The notes beneath the pieces are model-generated. The model did not search any database, was not told the origin of the DNA, and saw nothing but the letters and a program-made list of their open reading frames with translations. From Oopsacas minuta (Eukaryota > Porifera > Hexactinellida > Lyssacinosida > Leucopsacidae), in assembly GCA_024704765.1 (NCBI GenBank), contig JAKMXF010000332.1:1047080-1111079 (forward strand): a stretch of DNA of 64,000 nucleotides, given 5' to 3'. The position numbers and the translations under genes were made by a program. Positions 11,638 to 24,135 of this stretch are shown here, one piece after another; the stretch's first letter is position 1, and each line of letters starts with the position of its first letter.

Positions 11638-13877
11638 TATATGACACCAATAGACTCACCGGTAACTTTGGTAAAATTTTCCAGCGCATTTTGAAGATGC
11701 TGACGAGCATTTGAATGAGTGATTCTAGGCATCTGATTAAGTGATCAATCAGAATCTATTTTCAAATTTCTTTATAATCTACTAAATGCCTCTGTTAACA
11801 AACTTATCCAAGTTTATCTATTGATTTTTAAACTGTTTATGGTACTGATGATTTTCAAAATGGAGGTAACAAAAAGTACACAGAGCATGATCGTAAGAAG
11901 TACAGAGATCGTTAACAAGACGTGAATAAGGATGCTACAGTTAACTATCGAACCACATCAAGACCTTTGAATGACAACAATTTGGTTTCTTCGTATAGAC
12001 AATCTAGTGACAATTATTTGTGGTTGCATGCTTTTTGCCAGTGTTGTTGCACTGGTAGATTAAGGGGTGGTTTGGGTGAAAATGGCCCGTTTTTCATGAA
12101 TGTTGCCGTAACCCCTTTTTTGGCGTTATTCCAGAGTGTTCAAATATCCGAATTTCCAGTAATGATTTTGGACCTCAATCTCAATTATTTTTATAAATAT
12201 TCTCGATTTCCCGAATGGAACTGAGTAACTGTATGGAGACGCCGATTCTATAAGGGGTCACCCATTAGAAAATTGAAGAAATTTTTGCTAAAATATCTAT
12301 TAATGCATTAAAAAATTATAAATTATGTATAGAAACTGTACTGCATACTTCCTGCCACTATCATACGTGTTTCATAAGATATTCGGTGCCCAAGGTAAAA
12401 TTTTGCACATACCCCGCTATGCATTGAGCTTGCCCGCTACAGCCCTACATAGTGAAATTGCATCATATTTTGGCTGTTTAATTCTTGGTTTCATCCATTT
12501 TGTAAAGATTCAAACAGGGTCTCATCAACTTTCCTCAAATGTGCTCCTAAACTTCCTCTTACCCTCGAATATACGCCTAATATTTTATTTGATCTGTTTT
12601 ATTGTAGTACAATTCGTTAGAAGTTTCAGTGATGAAATTCTATTTATTGACTACTTGCACAAGCATTAAAAGGGGAGGTGGTCCCATTCTCCACTTCATA
12701 ATTACTTTCTGAAAGAAAACTATTAGCTGCATCATTTCATCATCCTCCCTAACGTTGTCTATTGTAGGGAATGGAGTTCCTTTCTGGCTAATGCGCGCCC
12801 TTCGCAGAAATATGATCCCTCGTTAGGGATGCCCTATTGCGAGTGGCTATCCTATTTGTGTATGACAAACACCTCCACTGCACAACTCCTTAACAGCATG
12901 GTGAGAAGCATCCTCGAAAGTAGTGAAAGTTCAGGGCACATCGCTTGAGTATGTGAATCTGAAATATATGATATCCAGTATTGCTTACTGCATTCAATGC
13001 GAGGCCACACTTGGCAAGAGATTTCATATTTTCACAGTCTTGAGGTTTCGACACCCATCAATTAACAGGCTTTTATCAAATCCAAATTTTTTCGAGACAA
13101 TTGGAATGATTTCTGGCCATCTTTCATCATGAAATACTACCTACCATCCGTACACCATTCGTCTAACTAGGCGTACCCCATACGCCTTAAATTTGAATCG
13201 GGTGAATTTGTACGCCTAGAGACGTACGCGACGCTCCCACAAAATCTACTGAATTCTACAGAGGCTAGTAGATGTGATAATTGAAGAAATATTTGCAATC
13301 TATGGCTAAAATATGGAATTTTCTAATGGATAGCCCTCATTCCCGATTTACTACTGATATTTATTGGTCAAATTTCTTGTCCTTCAAATTTCATATCTTT
13401 CCCTGCATACCAGCTAAATTCAAAACTGAATTGCTTTGGATAGGTCTCCCAAAGCCTGACAAACTTAATTTTATATGATTCTTAGGTATGTTTCTATATG
13501 TCAAAATAATTGAACTTGAAATTTTTGACAGTTATTGCAAATATCAGTATAACAACTTGTGTGAGTTAGAATGAAACATTATGCTATATATTGAAATTCT
13601 AATAAGCTTACGCTTCCCGTTAAGGGATTTAATGCATAAAGCAAATGCAATTTGATATTTGTATGGGAAATATTTTTTAAGATTGGTATGCCAAAGAATT
13701 TCGAAAATTTTCACATATATATATATCTTGAATTATTATTGTATTTTTGGCAGTCTAATTAAAATACAATATATCGGATGTGAAAATTTCAAATCGATCC
13801 AACAACTTGAATCTATATTTTGTATCGCATTCATTTACTATTTGATAGTCTTAGTTAGTATCAAGTTTCTAATATTT
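11638..13877. other. Intergenic or 5' region of Ars2; no gene recognised
   Basis: No other gene is visible in the 2.2 kb before the Ars2 start codon. Open frames at 11922-12224, 12325-12669 and 13659-13877 show no domain. The Ars2 promoter and any non-coding 5' exon may lie here, but no clear core promoter could be placed. Confidence 0.4.
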
Positions 13878-14115
13878 ATGGGCGATAGTGACGAGGATCA
13901 GGAAAGGAAGTGTCGTGATCGTGACAAGTTCAAGCGAGAGCGAGAGTGTTCTGAAAAAGGAGATGTTCCCGACTCAAAAAGAAAGTATCCCTCAGTTTCC
14001 ACTACTGAGGGTTTTCGGCAAAAACCTGATCATTCTCAAATTTTTAGAGCCAATAAGCGCAAACGGCCTTCACAAGATGTTCAGAATGTTCCATTTATTT
14101 GGCAACCATTTGAAG
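13878..14115 (+). CDS. Ars2: Ars2/Serrate homologue, coding exon 1
   Basis: Ars2 (SRRT) is the nuclear cap-binding-complex partner that links capped transcripts to processing, export or decay, and supports primary microRNA processing. The ATG at 13878 begins MGDSDEDQ, followed by a charged Arg/Lys/Glu-rich tract, matching the start of animal Ars2 (MGDSDD then an RS/RD-rich region). The exon ends in phase 1 at the GC-type donor AAG|GCAAGT. Joining base 14115 to exon 2 at 41091 gives an in-frame GTC codon. The 79-codon N-terminal part is shorter than the human equivalent. Homology of this exon alone is weak because it is low complexity; the call gains weight from phase agreement with exon 2. 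Confidence 0.65.
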
Positions 14116-15229
14116 GCAAGTTTACATTTTCCTTAATCTATTATAAAATATGGCAATTGTTTGCCAAACCATTATGATTTCACCAACCATCTTCGATTCG
14201 TTGAACTTTGTACATTGCAAGTTCGTTACTAGTCCATAGTATCCTGAAGTGGTTAGGATACCACGCTTTTCTAAGTTTTTCCTGTTTACCCCCCAAATTA
14301 CTTTTATTGCATTTTTAGATAATTCTCTATCTTACGAGGCGTGTTAAAAAATTTAGAGCTCTATCTTAAATACTCGCTGCAATGATTTAGATTTTGGCTA
14401 GCATCTCCTAATTTTGGCCTCAAACCACCAGGCCATAAGGGTTGAGTATACCCAAATAGACACACCTTTAGTAAAACTTGATTAATATAAACTATTGCAT
14501 AAATAGTATCTACTATATGTTTATAACATGATGAAAAATTTCATAAACCTATCTTACATAGTTTTATGATATTTGCTCCCAAAGGTTAACTTTTCCCAGT
14601 TCCCCTGTATCCCAGATTTTGGCTGCAAGTACTACTCATGAGATTACCTTATAAATTGCCATTCTATGGATGGGTCTCAACCGTACTATTTTGTACTTTG
14701 AATATATAGACTATTTATGCTTATAGGTGATGTAATATACATACTATTTGGAATAAATGGCAAAAGTGGTGTTTCTTCTTCCTCGATTCCTAGGATTTTT
14801 CAGCCGACATTTCCCATGTCTCATAATGCAAAAACTCGGCATAGATTCAAAACTCAATTGTTTTGGGGAGATTTCACACACTTGAGAAATGTTATTTGAA
14901 GGAAATACAGTATAAGTTGAAATTTAGAATATTGAATTTTCAAAATCTTTACCCGAGATAATTTACTAGACAAAGTAGAGTGAGCTATATGGTTGCTCCT
15001 TGCTATAACTCGAAATTCTAACCAACTTACTTTTCTTTCTAGGAGATTTCAAACAAAAATATATGTCGTTTACTGAAATATCCTTGCTCAACTTTTAACA
15101 CTATATTTTGAAAGTTTCCATTTGAAAATTTCAAAGATTTTATTTCATATAGTTTTGACATTATTATAGCAATTCTGGATACTGGGCGACGTTCCAAAAT
15201 CCTCCTAAAATTTTCAAAGAGATCAATTA

Positions 15230-17430
15230 ACTAGAACCTATGGCATATGTCTACACTATACTCATCACTGAAAGTTAAAACACATTCCATCAGATTATTT
15301 TAGGAAAAGAATTTTTGAATTTCCGAAAATTTCTCATTTTTGAAATTCGGCTCCTTTAACAAAGTTTTCATATGTTTGGTTTAAAAGTTTTAATCGAATA
15401 GAAAATTTCTCATTAGTTGGGTTCAACATCACAGAGCATGATAGATTCATTATTAGACTGATTTAGCCAAATTTTCTAAGAAAATATTTAGGTCGAATGA
15501 TACAGGTTCACTTTTACGAAATGTAGTATAGCTCGGTAAGGATTGTTAAGGGATGGTTTATCTTCTAATATTATTGCTCTAGGTTTTATCTCAATATGGT
15601 AAATATTAGGAGGTTCCCATCACTTCTATATGAATAAACCTCATACCTTGATAATAAGATATCTCTGTCGATTATGACGCAATCCTGATAATGCCCATAT
15701 GTAGTATTATTCATGACTGCGCAATATTATTTGTAGTATTTCATCGAAATGTATTACCAAGGTATGGGAAATCGAAATGTATACTTGATTTTTCCTAGAT
15801 GATTTGACTATAACATTAATGATTGTTAAGTTATTGATGAATCATAGGTTTATCTAGCTGCTTGGTGGCCATCTAGGTGTGTCAATTCTGCAGCCATGAA
15901 GGGCAATAGCACCGAACGTGAGTCTAAATTTGTACAGGATCAATAGGTTACCATTAATATGCCATCCCAGGAAGGTGCGTGGAAGAATACTTCTCGGGCT
16001 AGATATTCCTGAATAAACCATGTGATGAATACCAGCAAACATATGGCATCCATGGTTGTAACTATAACACTGAAACTTTCAAAACAACATCAAAATATAT
16101 TATGCAATCGTAAATGTATAAATTGACTCTTGACAGAGTTTTACAAACTTGATAAATAGTCAATTAAGCGATTACTGCCGAAGTGTTACCTTCATCACGA
16201 AAAGAACCACGTTATTTTTACCACTTCTTTCTAACCACTTTTCGCACCCATATCGACATTTCAGCACCTTTTTAAGGCCTTAAAATCACACATTCTCCAT
16301 GCATTATTCGGTTAATAGCTGTATTTTATATACGTAAGCTATCAGATGACGTCATTCATTTGCAAATAGTTTTTGATATAGATTATGTTGGTGTTAATTA
16401 TCAGTAGCATATTTATCTATCCCAAGTGTACTTTTTTATATTGTCGCTACTAATAAATATCCTTATGTTGGTTGTGACGGAGGGTGAAAACCGGAGAACT
16501 TACAAACCAGAAACTTCAAGTATACCAATATGACCAACGAAATCCCCATGCATGTCTTCATATTCAACAATAATTTATTTAATACTAGTTGAACTAACGG
16601 TTTTCGAGATATAAAGTATATAACGCTTGCCTAACTTGATATTGAGTCAATATTAGTTGTCCATGTGGTTTAGTAGTTCATGTATACGTATGAAATGCTC
16701 TGATAACCTCAAAATAACCCATGGAATTTCAGAATTATGCCACTATGTGCAATACTCTCTCCATATACAACTTCCTATTCAACAATAATTGATGATGTAA
16801 CAAAATACTTAATAAATTTACTGATAACTATGGCCTCGAGTTTGATAGCCTGAATTGAAGAGTTGACAGTCCTTGCAATTTGTATATGATATTTATCTAC
16901 AAAATTTAATAAATAATTTAGGCGACAACTTGGACGGTTGAATTTTAGTGACTTAGTACAAAAATTGAAAAATACTCTGAGGGATCATAAAATTAAGATT
17001 ATGATATCAAATAAGCACGGGTCAATGTGACGTCATTGTATATATCTCAGATAGAAGTATTGGGACCTCCTAATTTTTTATCATTTTGCGGCATCCCATA
17101 GAGTAAGAAAACAATCCTTACGGCGTTATGCTATATTTCTTAAAAGTGGACCAATACCAAGTTCATCCTAGAAATTTTCTCATGAAAATTGTGCAAAGCC
17201 AGTCTGAAAATAATTTATCATTCTCTATGATATTTAATCCACCTAATGGGCATCTTTCGAGTCGATTAGAACATTTAATCCAATGATATTACAGCTTTGT
17301 TAGAGAGCCTTATTTTGCAAATTTCTGATTTGGCAATTTTTTGGAGAAATTTTCGGTGATTCAAAATTTATTTCCATGAAAACTATCTGATGGAATGTGT
17401 TGTAACTTTCAGGATACTAGAGACTGGTAA
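15230..17430. repeat. Two inverted copies of a roughly 420-bp repeat
   Basis: Sequence at 15230-15640 is repeated in reverse orientation at about 17030-17430. The best-matching block is ACACATTCCATCAGAT (15291-15306) against its reverse complement near 17390; TAAGGATTGTT and TTAGGAGGT blocks also match in order. I judge identity by eye at roughly 70-75%. The 1.4 kb between the arms has no coding region. The arms may be ends of a long-TIR element or simply two repeat insertions. Confidence 0.6.
16146..16320 (+). repeat. Interspersed repeat, copy without MITE
   Basis: This stretch (GATTACTGCCGAAGTGTTACC, split here by mutations, to GGTTAA near 16313) matches 19640-20065 after the MITE at 19694-19983 is removed. 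Shared blocks are GAAGTGT, AAAAG-AAC, ACCACTTCTTT and TTCGGTTAA. Its family is unknown. Confidence 0.55.
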
Positions 17431-17959
17431 CGGACTTTGTGAAATCATTTGATTGTTTGACAAATGATTACTCTATACTCTTTTTGCACACTACCATAAT
17501 TATATACTTTATTTATACTCTGTATTTTTCTCTAATTTCTATTCCAGGACTCTCATAGCATTGCGCTCCTAGTTGTTGATATATAGACAATTGTAACACA
17601 GATTCATTTTATCTGAATAATTATTTGTGTAATAATTATGACGACATTTATAACTCACTAGTTCGGACCAAATTTTTATTGAATATCATCTAAATTTTGT
17701 TTAGAAACTTGAAGTGCCAGTCGTGGCCAATAAATTTTGTGTTAATATGGACATGATGATCATTAAATTTCCATAAATTCTAGTCCAGCTCAACCCATCC
17801 AACTTTCTATAATTCCAGTCTATGATTACCAAACTATTTCATTCTACAAAGGGTATTCATTTGATTCGTAACTCTTAGAATATTTGTATTATATAAGTGA
17901 GCTAAGGGACAAATCTACTATAAATGTTCAAAGTAGTCTCCCTTGTGCTCAACTACAAG

Positions 17960-18985
17960 CTATAAACGCTCTATCCTCTTGAAAAATGTTTTATTATACT
18001 CTTCTTGTGGTATGTCTCTGAGGTACCGTTGGATGGCCCTTCCAATTTGCATCCGTTCTCTAAAAACTGTACCTGCTAGGTACTTTTTGAGCCCATCGAA
18101 AAGCCAAAAGTCGCATGGTGATAAGTCAGGGCTATAGGGCGGATGTTCCAATTCCTCAAGACCTATAGAAGCAATCTTTTCCTTAGCTTCCTTAGATTTG
18201 TGCAGTCTGGCATTATCTTGTAACATTTTGATTCCTCTGAGATCCTTGGCTGGCGACGCTCAATCTATTGTTTTTCGATTTCCGGAAGAAAAACTGTTGC
18301 ATAAAAGTGCCCAGTAACTATTTGCGCCTTAGGAGTACAGATTTGGCAAACTGGACCATGTGCATCGAAAAATATGGTGTACATTACTTACGGAGCCCAA
18401 TGATCCGGTCTTGAAGGTGCTGGGGGAGATCTCCCTTTTACAATCCATACTTTGTTCTGTTCTTTGCGAGTTGGCTCTGAGTATCTTATCCACGTCTCAT
18501 CACCGGTACATATTTCAAATAGTGGCCCCTCATTACATTGGTCATACTTTCCAAGCAGTTTTTTTGAAATTCTCACCTGTGTCTTCTTTTGAGTCTGATT
18601 TAACAAATGTTGGCCCAACGTGAGCAAACGTTGGACATACCAAGATGTTTGGTCAAAATTGCATGAATACTTCCCGTTGACAAGGTTAGGTTGGTAGCAA
18701 ACTGCTCTATCGTAATATGGGGATCGGAGTCACACATTTCAGCTACAAGAGCAATATTGTTTGCAGTGGTAGCAATTATAGGTTGCCCCATCCGAGGGTC
18801 ATCTCCAACCGACACCCTACCTTCACGGAAACGAAGACTCCACTTCTTAATGGTTGATTCCGAACAGGTATCCACACCATATACCTGTACTAAATCTTGG
18901 TAGATATTCCTTCACGTATCGCCGAAGAATGAGGGGATTTTGATGTAAGCTCTTAGTTCAAGTAGAAATTCATAAGATTTTGAAG
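17960..18985 (-). pseudogene. Mariner transposase, frameshifted
   Basis: This minus-strand gene reads from about 18985 to 17960. The N-terminal helix-turn-helix region is AYIKIPSFFGD, then IYQDLVQVYG, then IKKWSLRFREGRVSVGDD and RMGQP. The catalytic part shows GDETWIRYSEP (first Asp), FFDAHGPVCQI, then LQDNARLHKS (second Asp) and PPYSPDLSPCDFWLF (third Asp). This is the DD34D pattern of true mariner elements. A TGA sits in frame near 18920, and frame changes occur near 18615, 18380 and 18230. I could not find paired terminal repeats, so only the gene is delimited. Confidence 0.88.
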
Positions 18986-19639
18986 CAATAAATTCCACTG
19001 TGGTTGCTATAATCTATCTTCAAAGGGTGTATCTCAAATAATATTCAATCAATCTCCACAAAGTAAAGTGTTCTAAATAGACGAAAATCTAAGCTATAAA
19101 TTTGATGTAAATAGTAAATACATGTAGTTAAACAATAACAGCAATAGCTAAGGAACGAACTAATTGAAAGCCCTTTGTAGTATAATTATTCTAATTTGTC
19201 TTTAGATATGAAGGGTTATCAAAAGCTAAGTCGTGTGTAATTCGTGTCTAACGAGCCGCTTGGCTTGAGCGTGCTTCGCAACTTTTCTTTTTCAGGAGAA
19301 CAACTTTATTTCAATATGAAAACCTTAGATAAAGCGAAATTCAGAATCAATGGCACAATTGCAAGGCATATCCGTTGATATCAAGTTACTAGGACTCTTT
19401 AGAAATTTTTTACATTATATATTAAAACTAAAATACATTTACATATGAGAAACTCGACAATGCAAACTTCGGATTCAGCGCACTTAGTTATCTCATTGTA
19501 GTCGTTAAGAGCAAGTCTCAATGATTATTTCAGGATTTACTTTTGTTTGCTTTATAATCATAAAACAACAATTAATTTACCTATGAGAACTTAAACATGT
19601 GAACTCGGCACCGTATTCGCTAAGAAGTTAATTTCGAAC

Positions 19640-20065
19640 TTAACTGATTACGCCCGAAGTGTCACGTTCGTAACTAAAAGGAACACTAATATACAGTAGA
19701 ACCTCCGAGACCCGGGCAGTGTGGGACCAGAGGGTGCCCGGATCTCGGAAATATCATTAACTCTATGATAGTTACAACCCATAATGTGCATATGAGTTCC
19801 CTTAGGTATTCGAATTCTGTTATTAAGTTACATACTGTATACAAACGTAATCCAATATGAAATATAGTAACTGAAGTCAACGTTAGTATGAGGAAAATTA
19901 TATGAAATGGTGAAATTATTTTTGGACTGATATAAAATAAGGGTGCCCGTATCTTGGAGGTCCCGATCTCGGAGGTTCCACTGTACCACTTCTTTTAACC
20001 AATTCCCGCACCAGAAAACTTTTGATGACATAAAATGACAAATTTTCCCGGAAGTATTCGGTTAA
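19640..20065 (+). repeat. Interspersed repeat, copy interrupted by MITE
   Basis: The second copy of the repeat at 16146-16320 is split at the TA between AAAAGGAACACTAA and CCACTTCTTTTAACC by the MITE at 19694-19983. A third, more distant relative may lie at 39865-39960 (TTTCGAACTTAATGCGTAAC). Confidence 0.5.
19694..19983. mobile_element. MITE, 290 bp, pogo/Tigger-style ends
   Basis: The left end is CAGTAGAACCTCCGAGACCC and the right end reverse-complemented is CAGTGGAACCTCCGAGATCG. The element is flanked by TA on both sides (19692-19693 and 19984-19985). Termini of the form CAGTRGAACCTC with TA duplication are typical of pogo/Tigger non-autonomous elements. A second pair of inverted GGGTGCCCG blocks lies inside. 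It has no coding capacity. Confidence 0.88.
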
Positions 20066-20266
20066 GTCATATGGAAATTAGTCTTTAATTTCGAACTTAG
20101 TGCTTAACTTCTTGGTAAATACGGCAGAAGATTCAGCGTACTTTATTACAGTGCATGACAATTCTTGTGCTTTGGTGGCTATATCCTATGCACCAATATC
20201 GTGTATTTTGGCTTAGTTATGCAAAGAGGTTGTAAGTTTGGTTACAAAAGCTTCATACACATGTCT

Positions 20267-20291
20267 CACAGTGGCACGAAATGGTTAAAAC
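20267..20291 (+). repeat. RSS-like terminus, gene 3' side
   Basis: The end reads CACAGTG, then GCAC, and an AAAACC tract begins 13 bases after the heptamer. The match to the V(D)J nonamer (ACAAAAACC) is 6 of 9 at best. Its partner is at 26960-26988. Confidence 0.7.
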
Positions 20292-20738
20292 CTGGAAGTA
20301 GGTATTAGGGTACTAGATAGCGTATTAAACTATAATATTGACATATGGGGAATCATACCCAAGGAATCGATTTACGTAACTAGATTTTTCTAAGTCTTTG
20401 GGTGTGAAAGGAATGAAATCATTGTCACATTCAAAAATATTTTGATTTTTTATCGATTTTAATTAAGCCAATTTGTAAGCTAGGTTCAGAAATTGAATAT
20501 TTTATGTTTTGATATTATTCACACTATTTAATGTACATTTTTATAAACTTATGAAACCACATTTCTTGTTAAAATGACCTACAGTTCATTGAACTACAAA
20601 CTATAACGTATTTATAATTAGAGAATTCACCAAAATATCTTGACAGCTCTTTAACTCAGATAGATCTTGCTCCGAATCGTTTTTGGTAATATTCCGAAAG
20701 GATGCTAAAATTGGATCACTTTGAGAGATAAGCCTGAC

Positions 20739-23700
20739 CATAGCCTACTAAATATAAGGCCTAACAGTAAAAGTACCAGGGATGCGTTATTAGCTGATAT
20801 TGGAGAATTCTGTTATTGTCTTAAAAATCTAATCAAAAGGTTTTCTCAAGTGCTATTAATAATCCCTCGCTGGTATTAAATTAAGATATTGAAATTCTAT
20901 TTGAAGTTCATTGAAACTAATGTTATTGGACAAAAACCAAATCAACATAAATAATAAATGTAAATACATACAATTACAATAATAATACATACACTTCACA
21001 AAATCATGAGAACTTTTTTAGTTTACGTTTTCCTATACCCCTAGAAGTTACAAGTGAATTATAGTTATAATCTTGTTGGCCAGAAAGCAATTAGTAGTAG
21101 TAAAAATAAGTTTACGTAAGATATCCCATCTAGTAACATTACAGATAAGACAGTTTGATTTCCAGATATCAATACTTGCATCATCTTCCATGTATATCAA
21201 TGTGAGCTCAACTAATATTTTTCTAGCTGGACCGTGTACAAGTAGATTCGCCAAATGATCATTGTCCTCAATAGCAAATAGAATCCTCCAGAGAGTAATG
21301 ACAGAGCTAAGAACATGCTCAGATGGATATTTGAGCCCCCCTCGATCTGTTAATTGCAAGAGCTTGAATTGAGAAATGGAATCACTATCAGGAATAAATT
21401 CTTTATCGTAAGTTAGCGTATCAGTGCACAATCTACACTCTTGAAACCCTTTCAAGAATTTATATGCCGAATATCCTCCGATAAAAGCTAACGACTGGGG
21501 TATCTGCTGAGTGTATTCAATTGATAATACATCACTAATTCCATCAAGATATGGCTCAAGATCTATTTGGTCATCACTAAAAGTACTAAAGGGTGAAGTA
21601 AAAGATTTGACAAAAGTATCTATGGATTGACAAGAGTCTTGTTGGTCAGAAAACATTTTTAGGATGTTAGAGAGCTTAAGACGACGCTCGGATTCAAGAA
21701 TTTGAATGTAGGAAATATGATAATTCGAACCAGCCATCATACGATAGAGTCCAAAATGATGTTCCAATGGGTCTGTTTGCAGAAATGCAGACAAAACATA
21801 AGAAAATCCACAAGACTCAGTTAGATCGTTTGTTATCTGTTCTAAAGCAATACAAGCGTGTTTCAAACTAGTATACGTTTGCTTACTCAATTTACCCGAT
21901 TGTCCAGGTAAGGACTGCCAAGCATCTAGCCAATATACTATACGAGCTAAATATATGAAACGTTCATCGTGTAAGATCAAGGGTGTTGAGAGATTGTCAT
22001 TTAAACGGATGCCTTTGAAGGGTGTACTAACATTGAATATTTTCCACAGAGTAAGAAGGATTCTGACAAACGTAGAGGTATTATCACGATATTCTTCACA
22101 ACGTTTTTCATTTTGAATCTCAAGAGCGGATAGTGTTAGATCATTAAAAACCTTCAGAACCAATCTGACATTCTGTCTTTCTATACTAGAAGGAAAACAA
22201 GCTTTCGCTGTTAACTGAGGAGCCAGTTTTGCTAAACTTCCTCTTTCAGAGCTGTATAGAAGGCGTACATCTTGAAAAGATGCTGAATGGAAACAAAGGG
22301 GGTACTGGCATTTATCAATCTCAAAGTCTTCCAACTTGGGGAAATACATTGTCTTATCAAAATTCTTCTGATTCAACCAATTATTACGTATACTTTTTAA
22401 AATATGAACATAATCGAATGTGAGGAAGAGAAATCTAGTAGGATCAAATGGGTGAGGCACCCTAGTTTCCAATTGCTACTCAGAGAAAATAGCTTGAAAT
22501 GACTTAAATTCAAAGGATAATTGTCAGTTGAAATTACCTGTAACACGTAAACCACAATTCTCAATATCAATGATACACTCTTTGATGATGGGAAATATCT
22601 TTTCAGCGGAAATAGAACCACATGGTAATAAACGTGAAATACAAGACCATTTCTTATGTAAGCTAGATAGCAGTACCGCAAACACAGTTCTGGTTGGGTC
22701 CTCTGGGTCTAAATTAGGAGCGAAGATTTTCCCTCCTTTTACGTAATATCAGATTTAACGTGTATTTCATTCTTTTGAACTATAACATTTCTCTCCAATG
22801 AACTGTAGGAAGAAGTAGCTTGGGAGAGATAGGTAGAGAAATCGTTTTCAATGCCAAACGAAGAATACAATGTATTTAATGTCTGAGCATGCGGTAGAGA
22901 AAGACACTCTAAACCCTGGAGATATATATAACATGCTGGAGAAATGAGATGAGTCTTAATTAACATGACTTGTGTAATTATATTATACCTTCGCCTGTTC
23001 TTTGGAATAAATATATTGTCTAATTGACAGAGGATCAATTGGAGCTTGGCTATAACTGAGGAAGAATAGTTTTCGCTATCCTCTATGCTAGCTAAATCAA
23101 TAACCTTCTCTATGTGTTGTTTAGCGCGAGGAATATGAAATGAATGTGATTTAGTATAATGATCATCAAATATAATTTTTGAGGAAATTTGATGTAATAA
23201 TGATTCAATTTGTCGAATATCATTAATTGAATTAAGAGAAGTAGCTATGCTTTGTCCATAGAACCAGGCAGAAACAGATAAAAATGAATTTATTTCTAGA
23301 TATAAATCTACTGAAATAGTCTTTTCAATAAGACGAGGAAGAATAAACCGTGTACTAGAATTGTCAGTATGCCATACTAACCAATTGTCTGGTAACACAA
23401 TATAATTCAACTTAGCTTTCAGATCCTGTAAATTTCTAATGAAGAATTTGTGTTTGGCTTCACTCTCAGATTTTAGACTAAGCTGAATGGTTGATTCAAC
23501 ATTTCTTTCTCCTTTGATTCATAAGACAAACGAATACGTTTGCTTGTCGATGTTGATGAATAATAAGAGGGGCAACCAGGAAGTAAACAGGGAATTGCTC
23601 CTTCTTTCAGCTTAAGTTTATCGCGAGGTACACTAGTGAAAGTACCGTCACCATTGGGAACCTTATGAAAATACTCAACATCTTCTTCACGGAAATGCTT

Positions 23701-24135
23701 GATACATACATTAACAACCTTGAGACGATCAATATCTTCACGGTGAAGAGCGCGTATCCAGGCATGTTTAAGTTCAGGTGGATTCTCTGGCATTCTGAAT
23801 ATATGCACTCTGTCATCTGGGTAGTAATTACTTGTGCAACCCGGGCAGAACAGGCACTGGGCATCAGAGATACAATATACAAGCTAATAGTGAGCAGAAA
23901 CGGATTATAAAATGCCATAGGTATGTGATGGAATATCATTACTAGTAACTAGAGTATATCAGTGAAAAAATTTGTATTTGAATATATAACTATTATAATG
24001 AATTTAAACAGTATGGTTAATTAATAATCAGAAGATTTAAAAATAGAAAATGGGTAGTTAATATAATCAGCTAATAACTTATCCCTGGTACAAAAAAATG
24101 AAGTTACTGTTGGGCCTTATATTTAGTAGGCTATG
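20739..24135 (-). mobile_element. P-superfamily transposon, 3.4 kb, nested
   Basis: Both ends begin CATAGCCTACTAAATATAAG and remain similar through AACAGTAA. An internal inverted block GTACCAGGGAT...TTATTAGCTGAT follows at slightly different distances on the two sides. The flanking direct repeat is GCCTGAC (20732-20738 and 24136-24142), 7 bp rather than the 8 bp of Drosophila P. The Drosophila P end, CATGATGAAATAACATAAGG, is similar in form. The element lies inside the 3' part of the RAG1/Transib-like gene, so it arrived later. It encodes a THAP-domain transposase. Confidence 0.9.
21048..23883 (-). pseudogene. P-element/THAP9-like transposase, frameshifted
   Basis: The N-terminus is a THAP zinc finger: FCPGC near 23850, HIFRMPENP, W-IRALHRED, then VCIKHFREEDVEYF, giving the C2CH ligands. 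A helical region follows, then SPACYIYLQGLECLSLPH and LYSSFGIE. The first catalytic region reads QKNEIHVKSD, where families normally have Asp-Glu; Asn at that place would abolish catalysis. FDYVHILKSIRNNW carries the second Asp, and TDPLEHHFGLYR the third region's Asp and Glu. Frame changes lie near 23510, 22535 and 22480. The open frame is closed by a TAG upstream at 23884, and no ATG precedes the first THAP cysteine, so a short upstream exon or a lost start is likely. The element's own TIRs lie outside at 20739 and 24135. Confidence 0.88.

Noticed and set aside
12325-12669. 114-codon open frame on the + strand upstream of Ars2
   Set aside because: The composition is AT-rich and hydrophobic without a domain, consistent with chance; no splice or homology support.
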